A program made the position numbers and the translations under genes. A stretch of DNA of 64,000 nt from Mactromeris polynyma (taxonomy: Eukaryota; Mollusca; Bivalvia; Venerida; Mactridae): contig JASFXZ010000001.1 in assembly GCA_032209605.1 (NCBI GenBank), positions 8,433,703-8,497,702 on the forward strand, given 5' to 3'. This document shows positions 15,001 to 24,755 of this stretch, piece by piece. Position 1 is the first letter of the stretch. The number at the start of each line of letters is the position of its first letter. The notes below the pieces were generated by a model. That model was not told the DNA's origin, ran no database searches, and saw only the letters and a program-made list of their open reading frames with translations.

Positions 15001-18000
15001 ATCTTATCAAGAACAACCTGGAGGAGAAATAATACAAAACATCAGCATTTCATCACAAGCGTTAGTCTTACATCAGTTTGGCAGATGCTATCTTACTTTT
15101 AAACCAATTTGCATTGTGTTTAAAGTTTAATTTTCTTGGGACTGTAAAACAAGTTCTAACAATTTTTATACTTCCCTTTTGATGACTGCACCCTGGGAAA
15201 TTAACCAGGGCCCAAATATTATTCAGGATTGTTTAGTACTCAGTTTAACCATGCCCATTTCCAAGCCGCGGCCGTGGTTAGTGCGCTGGACTTGTAACCC
15301 GGCGATCCGGGTTCGATTCCCAGTCGCGGCAGGTCATACCCTACCATGAAAAGTCGACAAAAATGTCGATTTTCCTCCACATGTGGAGAAGTTGCCGGCT
15401 CTTTGTGGAAGGGTAAGTTAGTACTGGTTAGAATTCAGTCCAGGAAAAACTGGTTAGGTGAACCGGCCGCCGTATAGAACTGAAATATCGTTGAGAAACG
15501 GCGTTAAACCCGATGAAACAAACAAACAAACAAACAATCTCATTTCCAAGTTCAAAGGTTAAAACATATTTTAGATTTTATAGTGTACATACTAAACATG
15601 AAACAGGGCCCACGCTGTCGTTCGCAATCGGAGCCAATTGGCGAATTTAGGTAAAAGTGGCGATAAAAAATTGCGAGTGGCGAATTGGACGATTTCCTGC
15701 TTTAAAATGCATATAATCTGAAAGTTGAATGTAAAATTTGATTGATTTATCTCGTAATACGACCAGCATATCCAGTCTATTGCGATTTTAGGTCCCGCTA
15801 ATTAGGCCATTTATCTCGCGTGTCAACTTGTTTACACAATTTTACGTCATACAATAGACCCCTTTACGGTATCGGCGAAGGTGTGAACAACAACGTAAAT
15901 TCACTAAATTGACCCCCAACGGTTGATTACCAGTGGTTTTAAATGGTGTGCTATTGTGTAACAAAGACAATGGATTGATTGAAGTAATCAGCGACAGTTC
16001 ATCATTAGATTGAGAATGTTGCAAAATAAAACCGGTGACAGCTCGTGGCACGTTTTCGGATGGTACGTACTTTCGGACAAAATTTTATATTGATGCAATA
16101 CAACTTTCTGTAAATTTCTGGTTGGAGAGTATTCAGCTAAGAAACTCCAAATTTCTACAAAATCGTTACCTTCAGTTATCTTGAACAAATTAAATAAAAA
16201 TTGAATGAAACTACTTCATTTTGAAATGAAAAGAGAATGTTAAACACATTATGTGGGGAAAGCCTCAATTAATCTGTAACTATGGTAATTTAATACGCAT
16301 TATTTTATTGCTTTAAGTATACTCCATCTTTTTACTTTAAAAATAACATTGTTTCAGATTCAGAAAAAACAAGTTTATGCAAAAGGCTGAGATCTTGGAT
16401 GATTATGAGACCAATGGAGGTGGTGCCAGGAATTAAAAAATGAAAACACTTCTGTGAATGATCTCCTGTGGAAGCACTGAACATGCTGATGTTGGAATGC
16501 AATTATTATCTTTTCTTATTTTGAATAAAAATGTACTCAAGTTACCATACATGTTGCTTTTCTTATTCTGTATTATATAAAAAAAGTATAATGTGTGCTA
16601 CATTTTGTACTTATAAACATGCTGGATAAATACACATGCCAGAAACGCACACATAACATCAAAACTCAGTACATGTACTATTGTTACACAGATTGGACTT
16701 AAATGGACATTAATTATTATAAATCAATTATTGTGAACGCAATGCGCACTCACGCGCCGCGCAAAGTGGCTCCTACTTTTTTTAAGCCAGAGTGGGCCCT
16801 GATGAAACCCTTGAAAATATGTATTATTGAATGAGCTGAAAACAAAGGCATTCTTCTGCAATTTGCCTTTTTGCGTCAAGACTCGCGGTGTATTTTTAGT
16901 ATGTACCAACATTTTCTAAATCATTCTGAACACGAAACAATGAAATTAAACCTGAAAACATGATGGATCCTTCACATATGTAACCATCACATCTTGTGAT
17001 GAGTTGACAGCAACTTCCTGTATTGCGTATGCATCTCCGAAAGTCTTTTTGATTGGTTTCCTGTGTTCAATATAGAATAAATTAACATGAAATGTTTGTT
17101 AAACAGGATCATCATTCAAATAATGATACTTAGAAATCTGTGTTTAGAAGAGACACAAAACCAAATAAGCGCAAGGACATTTCATGACATTTATGATTTA
17201 TGAACTTCAAGTTCAACTAAATAAGTGCAGGACATTTCATGACATTTATGATTTATGAACTTCAAGTTCAACCAAATAAGCGCAGGACATTTCATGACAT
17301 TTATGATTTATGAACTTCAAGTTCAACTAAATAAGTGCAGGACATTTCATGACATTTATGATTTATGAACTTCAAGTTCAACTAATTGACAATTTGACAT
17401 TTAATCAAATAGTTCTAAATGCCAGTTCCTTATTTAGGAAAGAATACAGCAAGGAAGCCTGTTATACAGCATAAATCCATGGATCAAATTATCTATGGCA
17501 CATTTTTACTGACATCAAAAGCAAGATGCACCGTTAGTGTTAGTCAAGTATGTACAAAATAAAGGTTACAATAATATTTGTATTAATTTCCACCAGTTTA
17601 ACTTTATGGTCAGGCATGAGAATGCAAAATTTCAAAATCAGCTGAAAATTCGGCAAGGGGTCCAGGGGGCCACTGAAACTCCTGGCTTTTAGGCATCTAA
17701 GATGGCTTAAACTGTCTCAAAACAGCACTTGCGAGCGTCAAATCCGTGGAAAATTCTCATGCCTGTATGTTACATCCGAATAAAGAACATAGGTACACTC
17801 ACCTGGCCACCAAGTAATCTTCTCTTGGTGGTTTGCCGAAAGTTCTACTACTAGCACCTTTAAAAACACCTTGACTACCTGTAGCTGGTTTATCTTGTAG
17901 CTGTTCTATCACCATTCTATCAACAATCTCTCCACGGTAGGTTGGAAATACACCATCTACAAATAGAGAAGTACTCAAGTGACACATATCAAGTGTGAAA

Positions 18001-20689
18001 AATGTATAATAATGTTAAATGAGAGCTGAATATTCTTTGTGGTACATTTTCCTAGTAAATTGAGCGTTATGTCAAATGATCTGGGAGTAATTAATCCCTG
18101 GCCCTGGTTCAAACCATTGGCCTAATGATTGGCAGTATAACCTCTACCCAGTATGTATCAGATTCAGAAAACATTGTTGTCATGCTACAAACTGATACCA
18201 GTGCTAGGGGTTTCAAAGGTAAAAGATATTTTGCCGAACTTGTATTTAATGTATATATAATGATTACCTTGTAGTAAGTATAGCAAATGATCTAGTACTT
18301 AACTTTTAACATTACTCAACAATAAATCATGCAAGGTCAATAAAACATATCAAATGATGTCACATTTTCTGAGCTTTAAAGCAGACAGAATAACCAATAT
18401 TATATAACACTGCAATACACGCAAGTGTAATAAACACAACTTACCCTCTTTTTGAGTAAGCTTGATCTCTACTCGTTTGTTTACAAGGACTTTTTCCAGC
18501 CTGTCTTGCGGTATTGAAAATGGAACATTGTCAATCTTACACAACAAACATTGCTGAGGCAATTCACACAAGCTGGCAGGCAATGTCTTTAGATCACCAA
18601 CTGACTTATGAACTGAATCTCCGAAATCCACGAAAGCTACCTCAGCCTTGCTCCCTACCAGTCCAGTAATAATGCCACGGTACCAGCCTCCATCTACATA
18701 CTGAGTACAACAAATGCTTCCTAGGACTGGATTATCAACATTCTCACGTTGCTTTTCAAAATAAGAATTTACATCAGTTTGTAATTTAGCAACTTTTTCA
18801 ACAGGTGTACTGGTTAGCTGTCCATACAAGTATTGCTGCTTCACTGCAGTAAAACACAAAGTAAGCTTCATGCCCACTGATACCCCTGGTGGTGCTAGTG
18901 ATACTAGAGGGGTGGCAGCTATCCGTTGTGCCTTTGGAGGTGACGTAACCTGAGGCTTGGCTTTTGATGGACGAGAAGTTGACAAAAACTCTGCATTCAA
19001 ATTCCGTTCACGTCCATTGTCTGTTTCGTACATTTCGACAAGATGAGTACAACCCTTTTTTGATGCCACTTTAAGAACAAGGGCATGTTTTGCAGTTAAT
19101 GTTTTGAACTTTTCAATTTCTTGAGCTGTCCAGTGACTTTTATCAGAACGATTCAGGTCAATAGAGCACTTAACAGCTTGGGCTGGCTGAACTTTGAAAT
19201 TTGGATCTGTGTTTCTAAGCTGGCTAGGAGGGAGAGACTCAATAAATCCAAAGTCAACAGCAGCAACTGTAGTCTTTCCGGGCGCACTGCCCAAAACCTC
19301 ACATCTATACCAACTATCATCACTGAACTTTGCAAGACATTGATATCCAGCGTAGAGATTGGTCAATTTGTCATAGTTATGAGCTACTTCATCAATTGCT
19401 TGCATAACCGTATCCAAGGTTTCTGCATTTCCTAGAAGTTGGACATAAAATTCTCCGGGGTGCTCGACATGGGATATACAAACATCATAGATGGCATTCA
19501 CTTGCATAATCACAGATGTATAATTCAGCCACAGTTTGGTAGCCATTTTAGAAGGAGCAGATAGAGTCTGGCTGCCTGAAGGTGTCTTTGAAGGTAGCTT
19601 TTGATCAATAGCACTAATTTCCACTACATACCCAGAACTGGCACTTCCAGAAAGAATTTTAGCAGAAGATGGGTTCTCGGACGCAGATAGTTCATGCAGT
19701 TTATCTTCCACTACAGAACTATCAATTTTGTATGCACATTGAATAGCCTGCATTGGAAGTTTGCAGAGAGCTTGAGGTAAAGTGAAAAGTTCTGATGTAG
19801 ATTTGTCCTCATGATTGCCGTAATCCACAAAAAACACAGTACATTTACCACTTTGGACATTTTTGACAATGCCTCGATAAAACGCACCATCATCACTAAA
19901 ACATGCAGCACATACTTGTCCATTCACAGGATTAACAATGTCACCAGTCGATGGCAAATCTTCAGCGAAACAAGCAGCTACATCTGTCATGAGAGAGTTC
20001 AGTTCCTTTTCTTCACTTTTCAACTGCACCCAGAATTTCTTGACTGAATCGACATAAGAAATGTACACTTCATATACTTGGCCTAAGCTCAAACTGTGAG
20101 GTTTCAATGCCAGGCTTGAGCTAGCTGCCGGCCTTACAAACATCGGTGTGTTTGGAGCATCATTTGTATACAACTTAACAATGTAAGCCTCATTGTTACC
20201 ATCTGAACCAGTTGTTCCAACGATCTCAGATATGAACTCGCCACTGTGTAGCAACGTCTCTGTTTTCTTTTTCTCATCCTCTGTCCATCTACTACCAAAT
20301 GGAGTGCAGTTGCTGACGACACACCTTGTCGATAGGGCTGGAATAGCCAATACATATTCAGGAGCATCTCGAATATTATTCATTGACACTACTTCAGTGT
20401 TTCCATAATCAATAAAGTATACTTTCACCGAATTCCCGAGATTTTGCACAACTCGACCACGATACCAACTGTTGTCTTCGTGGAAAAGGGCCAAACACAG
20501 GTCCCCAACAGCGCACTGTGAAACAGGCGAAGCAAGGCCATTTTCTACGCATTCAGCGACTCTTTCAGCTAGAGTGTCAGCTTGACTACCGACGTCACCA
20601 ACTTGGCAAAATATTTGACATTCGGATGCCGCAAATTCCAGATGGGTCACGAAAACCGGTGCTTTACTACCAACTTTTAGAAGTGCCAT
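1..20689 (-). CDS. Multi-Tudor germ-granule-type protein with internal RGG/CCHC module (13 exons, 3' end outside window)
   Basis: Exons read from GT/AG borders and frame continuity: 20689-18445, 17956-17803, 17060-16952, 15017-14849, 13847-13710, 11954-11686, 10919-10586, 8114-8034, 7047-6976, 5998-5918, 5489-5409, 4008-3928, 3050-<1. Joined, they give 2288 open codons. The start ATG at 20689 follows an in-frame TAA at 20737-20735 and has A at -3 and G at +4. Order: Tudor 1-4 (residues about 10-745), Tudor 5 (about 820-940), Gly-rich (1029-1139), five CCHC knuckles (1140-1271), Gly-rich (1272-1400), Tudor 6-9 (from about 1440, 1647, 1856 and 2077), Tudor 10 beginning near 2278. Extended Tudor domains bind symmetrically dimethylated arginine on Piwi and Vasa proteins, so a role as a nuage/piRNA scaffold is inferred. 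The upstream and downstream halves could instead be two genes, but no stop or start separates them and every junction keeps frame. Confidence 0.88.
641..742. repeat. 51-bp in-frame tandem duplication in exon 13
   Basis: Two adjacent 51-bp copies (641-691 and 692-742) differ at only a few bases. On the coding strand each gives a 17-residue Pro/Thr/Ser-rich unit containing [10 protein letters not shown]. It lies in the linker between Tudor 8 and Tudor 9. The high identity points to a recent duplication or a length polymorphism. Confidence 0.9.
3103..3595. repeat. Two tandem copies of a dispersed repeat in intron 12
   Basis: Copy 1 (about 3103-3330) and copy 2 (about 3333-3595) share the order GATGTTTGTAAAACATTATG, GTGACCTTGAC, GTTCCTCTGCTACCCAAG, AGGTCAAGGGGTTCT, GACATGTGCAAA and CTTCTTCGAAGGGTGG. 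Copy 2 carries a short extra segment near its start. It is a non-coding dispersed repeat; I cannot assign a family. The 87-residue ORF here is incidental. Confidence 0.75.
3928..8114 (-). CDS. Exons 8-12: five single-exon CCHC zinc knuckles
   Basis: Exons at 8114-8034, 7047-6976, 5998-5918, 5489-5409 and 4008-3928 each encode one C-x2-C-x4-H-x4-C knuckle. The cores are [42 protein letters not shown] (twice) and [14 protein letters not shown]. Each exon is 72 or 81 bases and starts and ends in the same phase (one base carried over), so any can be duplicated or skipped without breaking frame. Every knuckle is preceded by a GGGG-type linker and the last four are followed by NPPKG or NPPKE. Such knuckles bind single-stranded RNA in Vasa/GLH, CNBP and retroviral Gag proteins. 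All ligands are present in all five. Confidence 0.93.
4274..5022 (-). mobile_element. Decayed non-autonomous hAT element with BED-finger remnant (intron 11)
   Basis: Terminal inverted repeats TAGAGCTGTAACGAT are perfect at both ends. They are flanked by a perfect 8-bp target duplication CTTGGAAA (4266-4273 and 5023-5030), the hAT signature. On the minus strand a broken reading frame keeps PVWQHYGF and, after a shift near the first cysteine pair, [16 protein letters not shown] and HLKRHHS, typical of a BED zinc finger of ZBED/hAT transposases. The left part is rich in CGATACGATA repeats. No transposase catalytic domain remains. Confidence 0.88.
9024..9759. mobile_element. Tc1/mariner-type MITE in intron 7
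   Basis: The ends are inverted repeats beginning CCGTATATACTCGCCCATAA and flanked by TA on both sides (9022-9023 and 9760-9761), as expected of Tc1/mariner/pogo insertion. Sub-terminal ACTTATGG motifs recur at both ends. The 736-bp interior is A+T-rich and has no transposase ORF. Confidence 0.85.
10586..10919 (-). CDS. Exon 7: Gly-rich RGG/FGG low-complexity segment
   Basis: This 334-base exon is read from TTTTGTAG/ATTGGTGG to GAGAGTG/GTAATT and encodes about residues 1029-1139. It is dominated by Gly, Ser, Phe, Arg, Asn and Asp, with motifs such as [20 protein letters not shown] and [11 protein letters not shown]. This is the composition of the N-terminal region of Vasa/GLH helicases, whose RGG arginines are known methylation sites. 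No DEAD-box helicase domain follows. The long ORF here in another frame is an artefact of Gly codons read out of register. Confidence 0.88.
11104..11310. repeat. TGACCC-rich degenerate direct repeats in intron 6
   Basis: Motifs of the form TGACCCTTGA and GACCCCTGAAATTT recur several times, including two diverged direct copies ending in TAGCGGAAG and TAGTGGAAG. This looks like a decayed repeat fragment. No ends could be defined. Confidence 0.4.
11686..17956 (-). CDS. Exons 2-6: linker, Tudor 5 and SN-like flank
   Basis: Five exons (17956-17803, 17060-16952, 15017-14849, 13847-13710, 11954-11686) encode about residues 749-1028. Exon 2 is a linker containing FPTYRGE and PREDYLVAR. Exons 3-5 form Tudor 5: [11 protein letters not shown] at the end of exon 3, then GWYRAVITG across the exon 4/5 border, then YVDYGNNEY. 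The methylarginine-contact residues look intact. Exon 6 begins [11 protein letters not shown] and has the alternating hydrophobic pattern ([13 protein letters not shown]) expected of the staphylococcal-nuclease-like half that flanks extended Tudor folds. It ends GDDMKIT before GTGAGT. The reading frame is kept across every junction, including the in-phase exon 6/7 join. Confidence 0.87.
13443..13662. mobile_element. Possible MITE in intron 5
   Basis: The left end GCAGCGTTTTTCCT pairs imperfectly with the right end AGGGAAATCCCTGC. The interior has GGGTCC and GGAGTC repeats. No target duplication was found, so this is tentative. It ends just downstream, on the minus strand, of the exon 5 donor. 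Confidence 0.4.
14558..14800. mobile_element. Long-TIR hairpin MITE in intron 4
   Basis: About 60 bp at the left end (GTTCCCACATCTACAATATT onward, through GGCCATTTTGATAGGCAAA) is repeated almost perfectly in inverted orientation at the right end, with TA at both borders. The transcript would fold into a long hairpin. Its right edge is 49 bp from the exon 4 donor at 14849. Confidence 0.88.
15266..15540 (+). mobile_element. tRNA-derived SINE with (AAAC)n tail in intron 3
   Basis: The head has an A box (TGGTTAGTGCGCTGG) and B box (GGTTCGATTCC). It keeps a pairing acceptor stem (GCCGCGG with TCGCGGC) and a canonical 7-base anticodon loop reading TGT, suggesting a tRNA-Thr ancestor. The tail ends GGCGTTAAACC then (AAAC)n. 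A perfect 10-bp target duplication CATTTCCAAG flanks it (15256-15265 and 15541-15550). The tail resembles the conserved 3' end of molluscan V-SINE/MetaSINE families such as RUDI; the family name is an inference. Confidence 0.9.
15605..16800. mobile_element. Non-autonomous hAT-like element in intron 3
   Basis: The ends are AGGGCCCACGCTG on the left and CAGAGTGGGCCCT on the right. Sub-terminal GGAGCCA and TTGGCG/TTTGCG motifs are shared in inverted orientation. The flanks CATGAAAC (15597-15604) and GATGAAAC (16801-16808) match at 7 of 8 bases, as for an aged hAT target duplication. No transposase is recognisable; the short ORFs inside are incidental. Confidence 0.75.
17163..17384. repeat. Four-copy 55-bp tandem repeat in intron 2
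   Basis: Units start at 17163, 17219, 17274 and 17329, each beginning AAATAAG(C/T)GCA and containing GGACATTTCATGACATTTAT and the near-palindrome GAACTTCAAGTTC. The copies are almost identical, so this minisatellite is young and probably length-variable. Confidence 0.93.
18445..20689 (-). CDS. Exon 1: N-terminal Tudor domains 1-4
   Basis: This 2245-base exon encodes residues 1-748 plus one base and holds four extended Tudor units. Tudor 1 has WYRGRV near residue 75 and IDYGN near 93. Tudor 2 has YRGIV and VDYGN near 271-292. Tudor 3 (about 400-510) has WYRCEV but VDFGF in place of VDYGN. Tudor 4 (about 605-725) has WYRGII and VDFGD. The Asn of DYGN contacts methylarginine in characterised Tudor domains, so repeats 3 and 4 may have lost or changed ligand binding. 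Linkers around residues 365-385 and 570-600 are Ser/Pro/Lys-rich. The exon ends in GAGG followed by GTAAGT. The ORF that runs on to 18350 is intron read-through, not coding. Confidence 0.93.
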
Positions 20690-20920
20690 TTTTGGGTCGA
20701 AAAACGTGAATTCACTCGAAAAAAATGCGTGAAATTAGTTTTTGCGAGTAAATGAGGTCATACAACCCTCCTGAATGACTCAAAATCCGTCATCCTCTGA
20801 AGTTGCTGTATTTAATCACCGAAAAATCTGCTTCTGTACCACGTGAGCAACTCCCGCGAATAACTCTCCGTCACTTATTTACGAATTATTGGATATAACG
20901 TTGTCGTCTTATTTATAATT
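20690..20920 (-). promoter_or_regulatory. Probable 5' UTR/promoter region of the multi-Tudor gene
   Basis: This is the region immediately upstream of the bounded ATG at 20689. It contains an in-frame TAA at 20737-20735 and a CACGTG E-box at 20840-20845. No TATA box was identified with confidence. The transcription start cannot be placed from sequence alone. Confidence 0.35.
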
Positions 20921-21176
20921 TGCATTACTTACTCGTTGGCAAGAATACAATTTTCAAACATTTATCACAACTACTGCGTAAATGGTATTTTTATAGAGAT
21001 CTACGCAATTTCGGTACTAAACAGTTTTTGATTTTTTTTCAAAATTTAACCGCACAATTCATTTATATTGTGTTGGAGAAATCACGGAGCGTATACATGT
21101 GATCCTGGAGACATAGGCCTACATTCCTTATTTAGTTTCACATGGATTGATACATTATCATTCGTGGATAGATATA

Positions 21177-21440
21177 CAGTAAACCTCAATATTAAAATAA
21201 AGTCATGTTTGAGAAACACGAAAAATCGGTCACTGGCGCTACCGGGAATCGAACCCAGGTCTACGGATTCATTGCCGGTCCGTTATGCTAACCACTACAC
21301 CACAGCGACCACCTTTGGAACCCTGAAGACTGGTCTTCTTATTGAGGTGGTCTTAATATTGAGGTTGAATAAAGAGCAAAACAGTGAAAACGGACTTGCC
21401 AATTGTGTTTTTAATTTTGAGGTAATCTTATTATCTTATT
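21177..21440. mobile_element. CAGTAAAACCTC-type MITE interrupted by a tRNA-derived SINE
   Basis: The left end CAGTAAACCTCAATATTA and the right portion (TTAATATTGAGGTTGA, then AAGAGCAAAACA) match the intact MITE at 45967-46129. Between them (about 21195-21309) lies a minus-strand tRNA-like SINE with GTAGTGGTTAGCAT (A box) and GGGTTCGATTCC (B box). The SINE thus appears inserted into an older MITE. The same SINE 3' flank recurs at 56938-57004. Confidence 0.65.
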
Positions 21441-22246
21441 AATTCTTTTCATTGCCTGTACATTATTATTTACCCATGGTGCATGTGATTATTCATTGTA
21501 AACTTGTTGGCATAAATGGGTTTAATCTGGGATAGGTATGATGTGCGCAAACATAACATGACAAACTGACATCAACGATTTCGTCACCGGCCTCGGATTG
21601 ATTCGAGCCATCACTGATCTACACGGGCCCAGGAGTAAATATTTTGGAGTCCGTAATCTGCGATATTCACCACTTTTCGCTGATTTTTACTTGTTTATTA
21701 ATAGACGCAGGGAATCCCAATAAGGTTTCCTTATAAGGCAGTCGTTTTCTTTCGTATGCTACGGAAATTGGCGAAGCGCTTTTCGGATGGCCATTATATT
21801 AGTGCATTCAAGCAGTTCAGATGCAGAGATCATCCCACGTCAGCACCAAACGACATGTATATAACCAATTGATAAACCCCTGTTCGTCTTTTTATATAAA
21901 TGCGTTACTATTAGCTAGCCAGACTATATACATGTACCTTATATCCCCTTTCCCATTGATGTTTGCCCTTACATCTCCTCAACTCCATAAACTTTATGGG
22001 TTGATGTTTCCCTGGGATCTGAGTGGAGAGACATTGTCTTGTGCGTGCGTGCGTGTGTGTGTGGCTCTCCTTGAAACAACATAATCTTTCCTTTATAAAG
22101 GATAAACTGGACAAGACTGTCAGCAACAGCTGGTCGTCGTCATCATTTCATATTTCATATAACAAAAGGGCTGACAAGCTATTCGCCAACTGTTTGCATT
22201 CACAGCGATAGCAATGATACATAACTTAACCACGGTTCGAATACTC

Positions 22247-22506
22247 GGGCCTTATCACAAACATTTTAAGACTGAAACTCAGACTTAGACTTTAAATTTG
22301 CCAAAGTTATATAGTTACCGGCCCCTCGATTTCGTTCAATCTGAATGGATTAAATTTAGTAAGAATAATTGGTGTTACCCATTCTACATTTTTGCCAACT
22401 TTTATTAAGATCTATATGGTAATAAAAACGTAAGAGCAAATATAACTTTTAACATTTCAAAGTCTAAGTCTGAGTTTCAGTCTTGAATTGTTTGTGAATA
22501 TGGGCC
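22247..22506. mobile_element. Long-TIR MITE (GGGCC...GGCCC)
   Basis: The left GGGCCTTATCACAAACA, followed by AAGACTGAAACTCAGACTTA, is repeated in inverted orientation on the right (TAAGTCTGAGTTTCAGTCTT, then TTTGTGAATATGGGCCC). The TIR is about 45 bp and the interior is A+T-rich and non-coding. Confidence 0.85.
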
Positions 22507-23735
22507 CAGTTCCCCTTTATCCAACTGTCTTTGCATTTCGATTAAATCCATTGCTCGGCGATGCTATAGTCATGCACGTTTCTGTTCATTATTTAAAATT
22601 GTGGACACAATTGAAACGAAAACGGCGATTTCAATACAAATCTGTCAAGGAACCTTCGGAATTTTGCACTTAAACCGATAATTATATGTACGGTTTACTA
22701 CAAGTATTTTGCAACATTCATCATGCACGTAGCTTCTTTCTTATCGAGTGTTTATAGATCATTACCGACCATCTGAAGTCCAATGAACATCCATACAGCT
22801 GGTGCTCAACATTACTCGAGCTCGAACGGATTTCTTTATTCGAGTCACATGTGCGTTTGAGATGGATTTCTTGTGATACTTGATTTATGGCTCGATTTTG
22901 ATAATTGGGAATTCAGCTAAAATACTCATTTACGATCTATGATAAAGAAATCGAACAATAATAATATGCATATTGATCTTTGATGTTTAATTACAACATT
23001 GTCTGTATGTGTCGGTTGCGTCAGACGGAAGGATTGTTCAGACTGGGTAGTACCAGCTACTGCAAGTAGCTTGTGGGTCGTTGGTTCGAGCTTCGTCTAA
23101 GTCACTTATCGCCCCCCCCCCCCCCCTGGGTTACACTTTAATAGTACTGTATTGCTTGCATGTTATATTTTTACGCAAAATAAGTATTCACTAAGTTAGG
23201 CAGCTTCCGTGTACAACTGTAATGACGCAAAACGAATAAACTGCAAAGATTGTGCAATCTTACTGACGTTCCACCGTCTTTCAGTATTGTACCATGATGC
23301 TAACATGAACTGTGTGTGTTTTAACACCGTGTTTACTACATCATTTCAATAACATTCTCAGAGACCATTGCTCTTTACCAGTGATTCGTGGTTTCAAACC
23401 AGCACAAAGCGGTTCTACACCACCTGAATGACAACGTTCCCACGTGCATCAAAGATGGATAACGAATGCCTATCACCTAGATTAAAACCTTACCACACAG
23501 AGAATGTACGTGTATCCCATTACCTAGCCAGGTGTATGAATAAGATTGGCAGGCATGGGCGCTCTGACAACATACCAAAGCGGACAAGCTTCGATATCAC
23601 CTCTTGAAATAACTTGTTAGTTTGTTTGTTATTATAGATGAAGACGACAAGAAATGCATTGATGCAAACAAAGCATCCAAGGGCGCCGCAAAACTGGTGC
23701 ACAATGTTTTGGAATAGCGTAATGGCGGGAAAATG

Positions 23736-24123
23736 TTTTGGAATAGTCCATTTTCATACTATCATTGGCGTGTATTTCCTTTTAAACACCGTAACTTGCA
23801 TAAATATCCACGTTACAAGTGTTAATATTGATATAAGTAAATTGAAAATGAATTTTTTTATAGTTAATTATTTTTATTTTATCTTCGACACCTAACACAC
23901 ATGCTGTTTATGTAGAATCGTCCGTTTTGGAATAGTCCATTTTCACACTATCATTGGTGTGTATTCCCTTTTTTAACACCATAACTTGCATGAATATCCA
24001 CGTTACAAGTACCACTGTGTTAATATTGATTTAAGTAAAGTGAAAATGAAGATTTTTATAATTATTTTTTTATAATTTTATCTTCCGACACCTAACGCAC
24101 ATGCTGTTTATGTAGAACCGTCC
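23736..24123. repeat. 189-bp tandem duplication
   Basis: Copies begin at 23736 and 23925, both with TTTTGGAATAGTCCATTTTC and both ending near ACACATGCTGTTTATGTAGA or ACGCACATGCTGTTTATG. They are diverged by scattered substitutions and small indels. A partial third TTTTGGAATAG precedes the first copy at about 23707. Confidence 0.88.
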
Positions 24124-24593
24124 TATTTTTCGGGGATCAGCCAGTATTTATCATAAACATATCGTTTTAACTTTGTAAAAGACATTTATTCGACAATACA
24201 AATGCATTAAAATAAATTATTTCTGAATCATAAAAATACAAAAAGTAACGTGTAATATTTACTGCAGTTTTTAACCCTTAATAAAAAAATAGATTCAGTT
24301 ATAAATAGATGCTCCTACCATAGTCTCAAAAATTTCGTGATTCCATTAAAGGCCCCGCCCTCATGGGTGCCAATTACAGTAATTTTATCTGACATATGTA
24401 TTTCTTGCCCAACTTTCACCAGCAAATACAATACAATAACACAAAGTAAACTACCAATGAAAACCAATACCTTTATTGTGAAATCTGAATACATTGTAAA
24501 CATGATACCTAAGAGATAAAATATTTGCATTCTTGAAAACAAAACATACGTAGCAACAGATAAATATGAGCATACATTAAATCGATAGTACTA

Positions 24594-24755
24594 CAGTCGG
24601 ACCTCGTTTATTCGACAACCTTCTATTCGAATACATGTACTAGGTATCATCCGAAATAAATATCAGGTGCCGATGTATCTTTTTATGCACGTCGATTTGA
24701 AATGGGTTATCCGAAATTTCGGACCTGATGAATTCGAATGAGCGAGGTCCGACTG
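24594..24755. mobile_element. Tc1/mariner-type MITE (CAGTCGGACCTCG TIR)
   Basis: The ends CAGTCGGACCTCGTTTATTC and its inverted counterpart ending GCGAGGTCCGACTG are flanked by TA on both sides. The element is 162 bp with no coding capacity. It is typical of pogo/Tigger-like non-autonomous elements. Confidence 0.85.

Noticed and set aside
15266..15335. Genuine tRNA-Thr gene
   Set aside because: The acceptor and loop look good, but two stems have mismatches, and it is followed by a SINE body with an (AAAC)n tail and flanked by a target duplication.
17163..17384. CRISPR array
   Set aside because: The repeats are directly adjacent 55-bp units without spacers, in an intron of a eukaryotic gene.
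1..20689. Gene is Vasa
   Set aside because: RGG and CCHC segments resemble Vasa, but no DEAD-box helicase motifs occur and Tudor domains lie on both sides.
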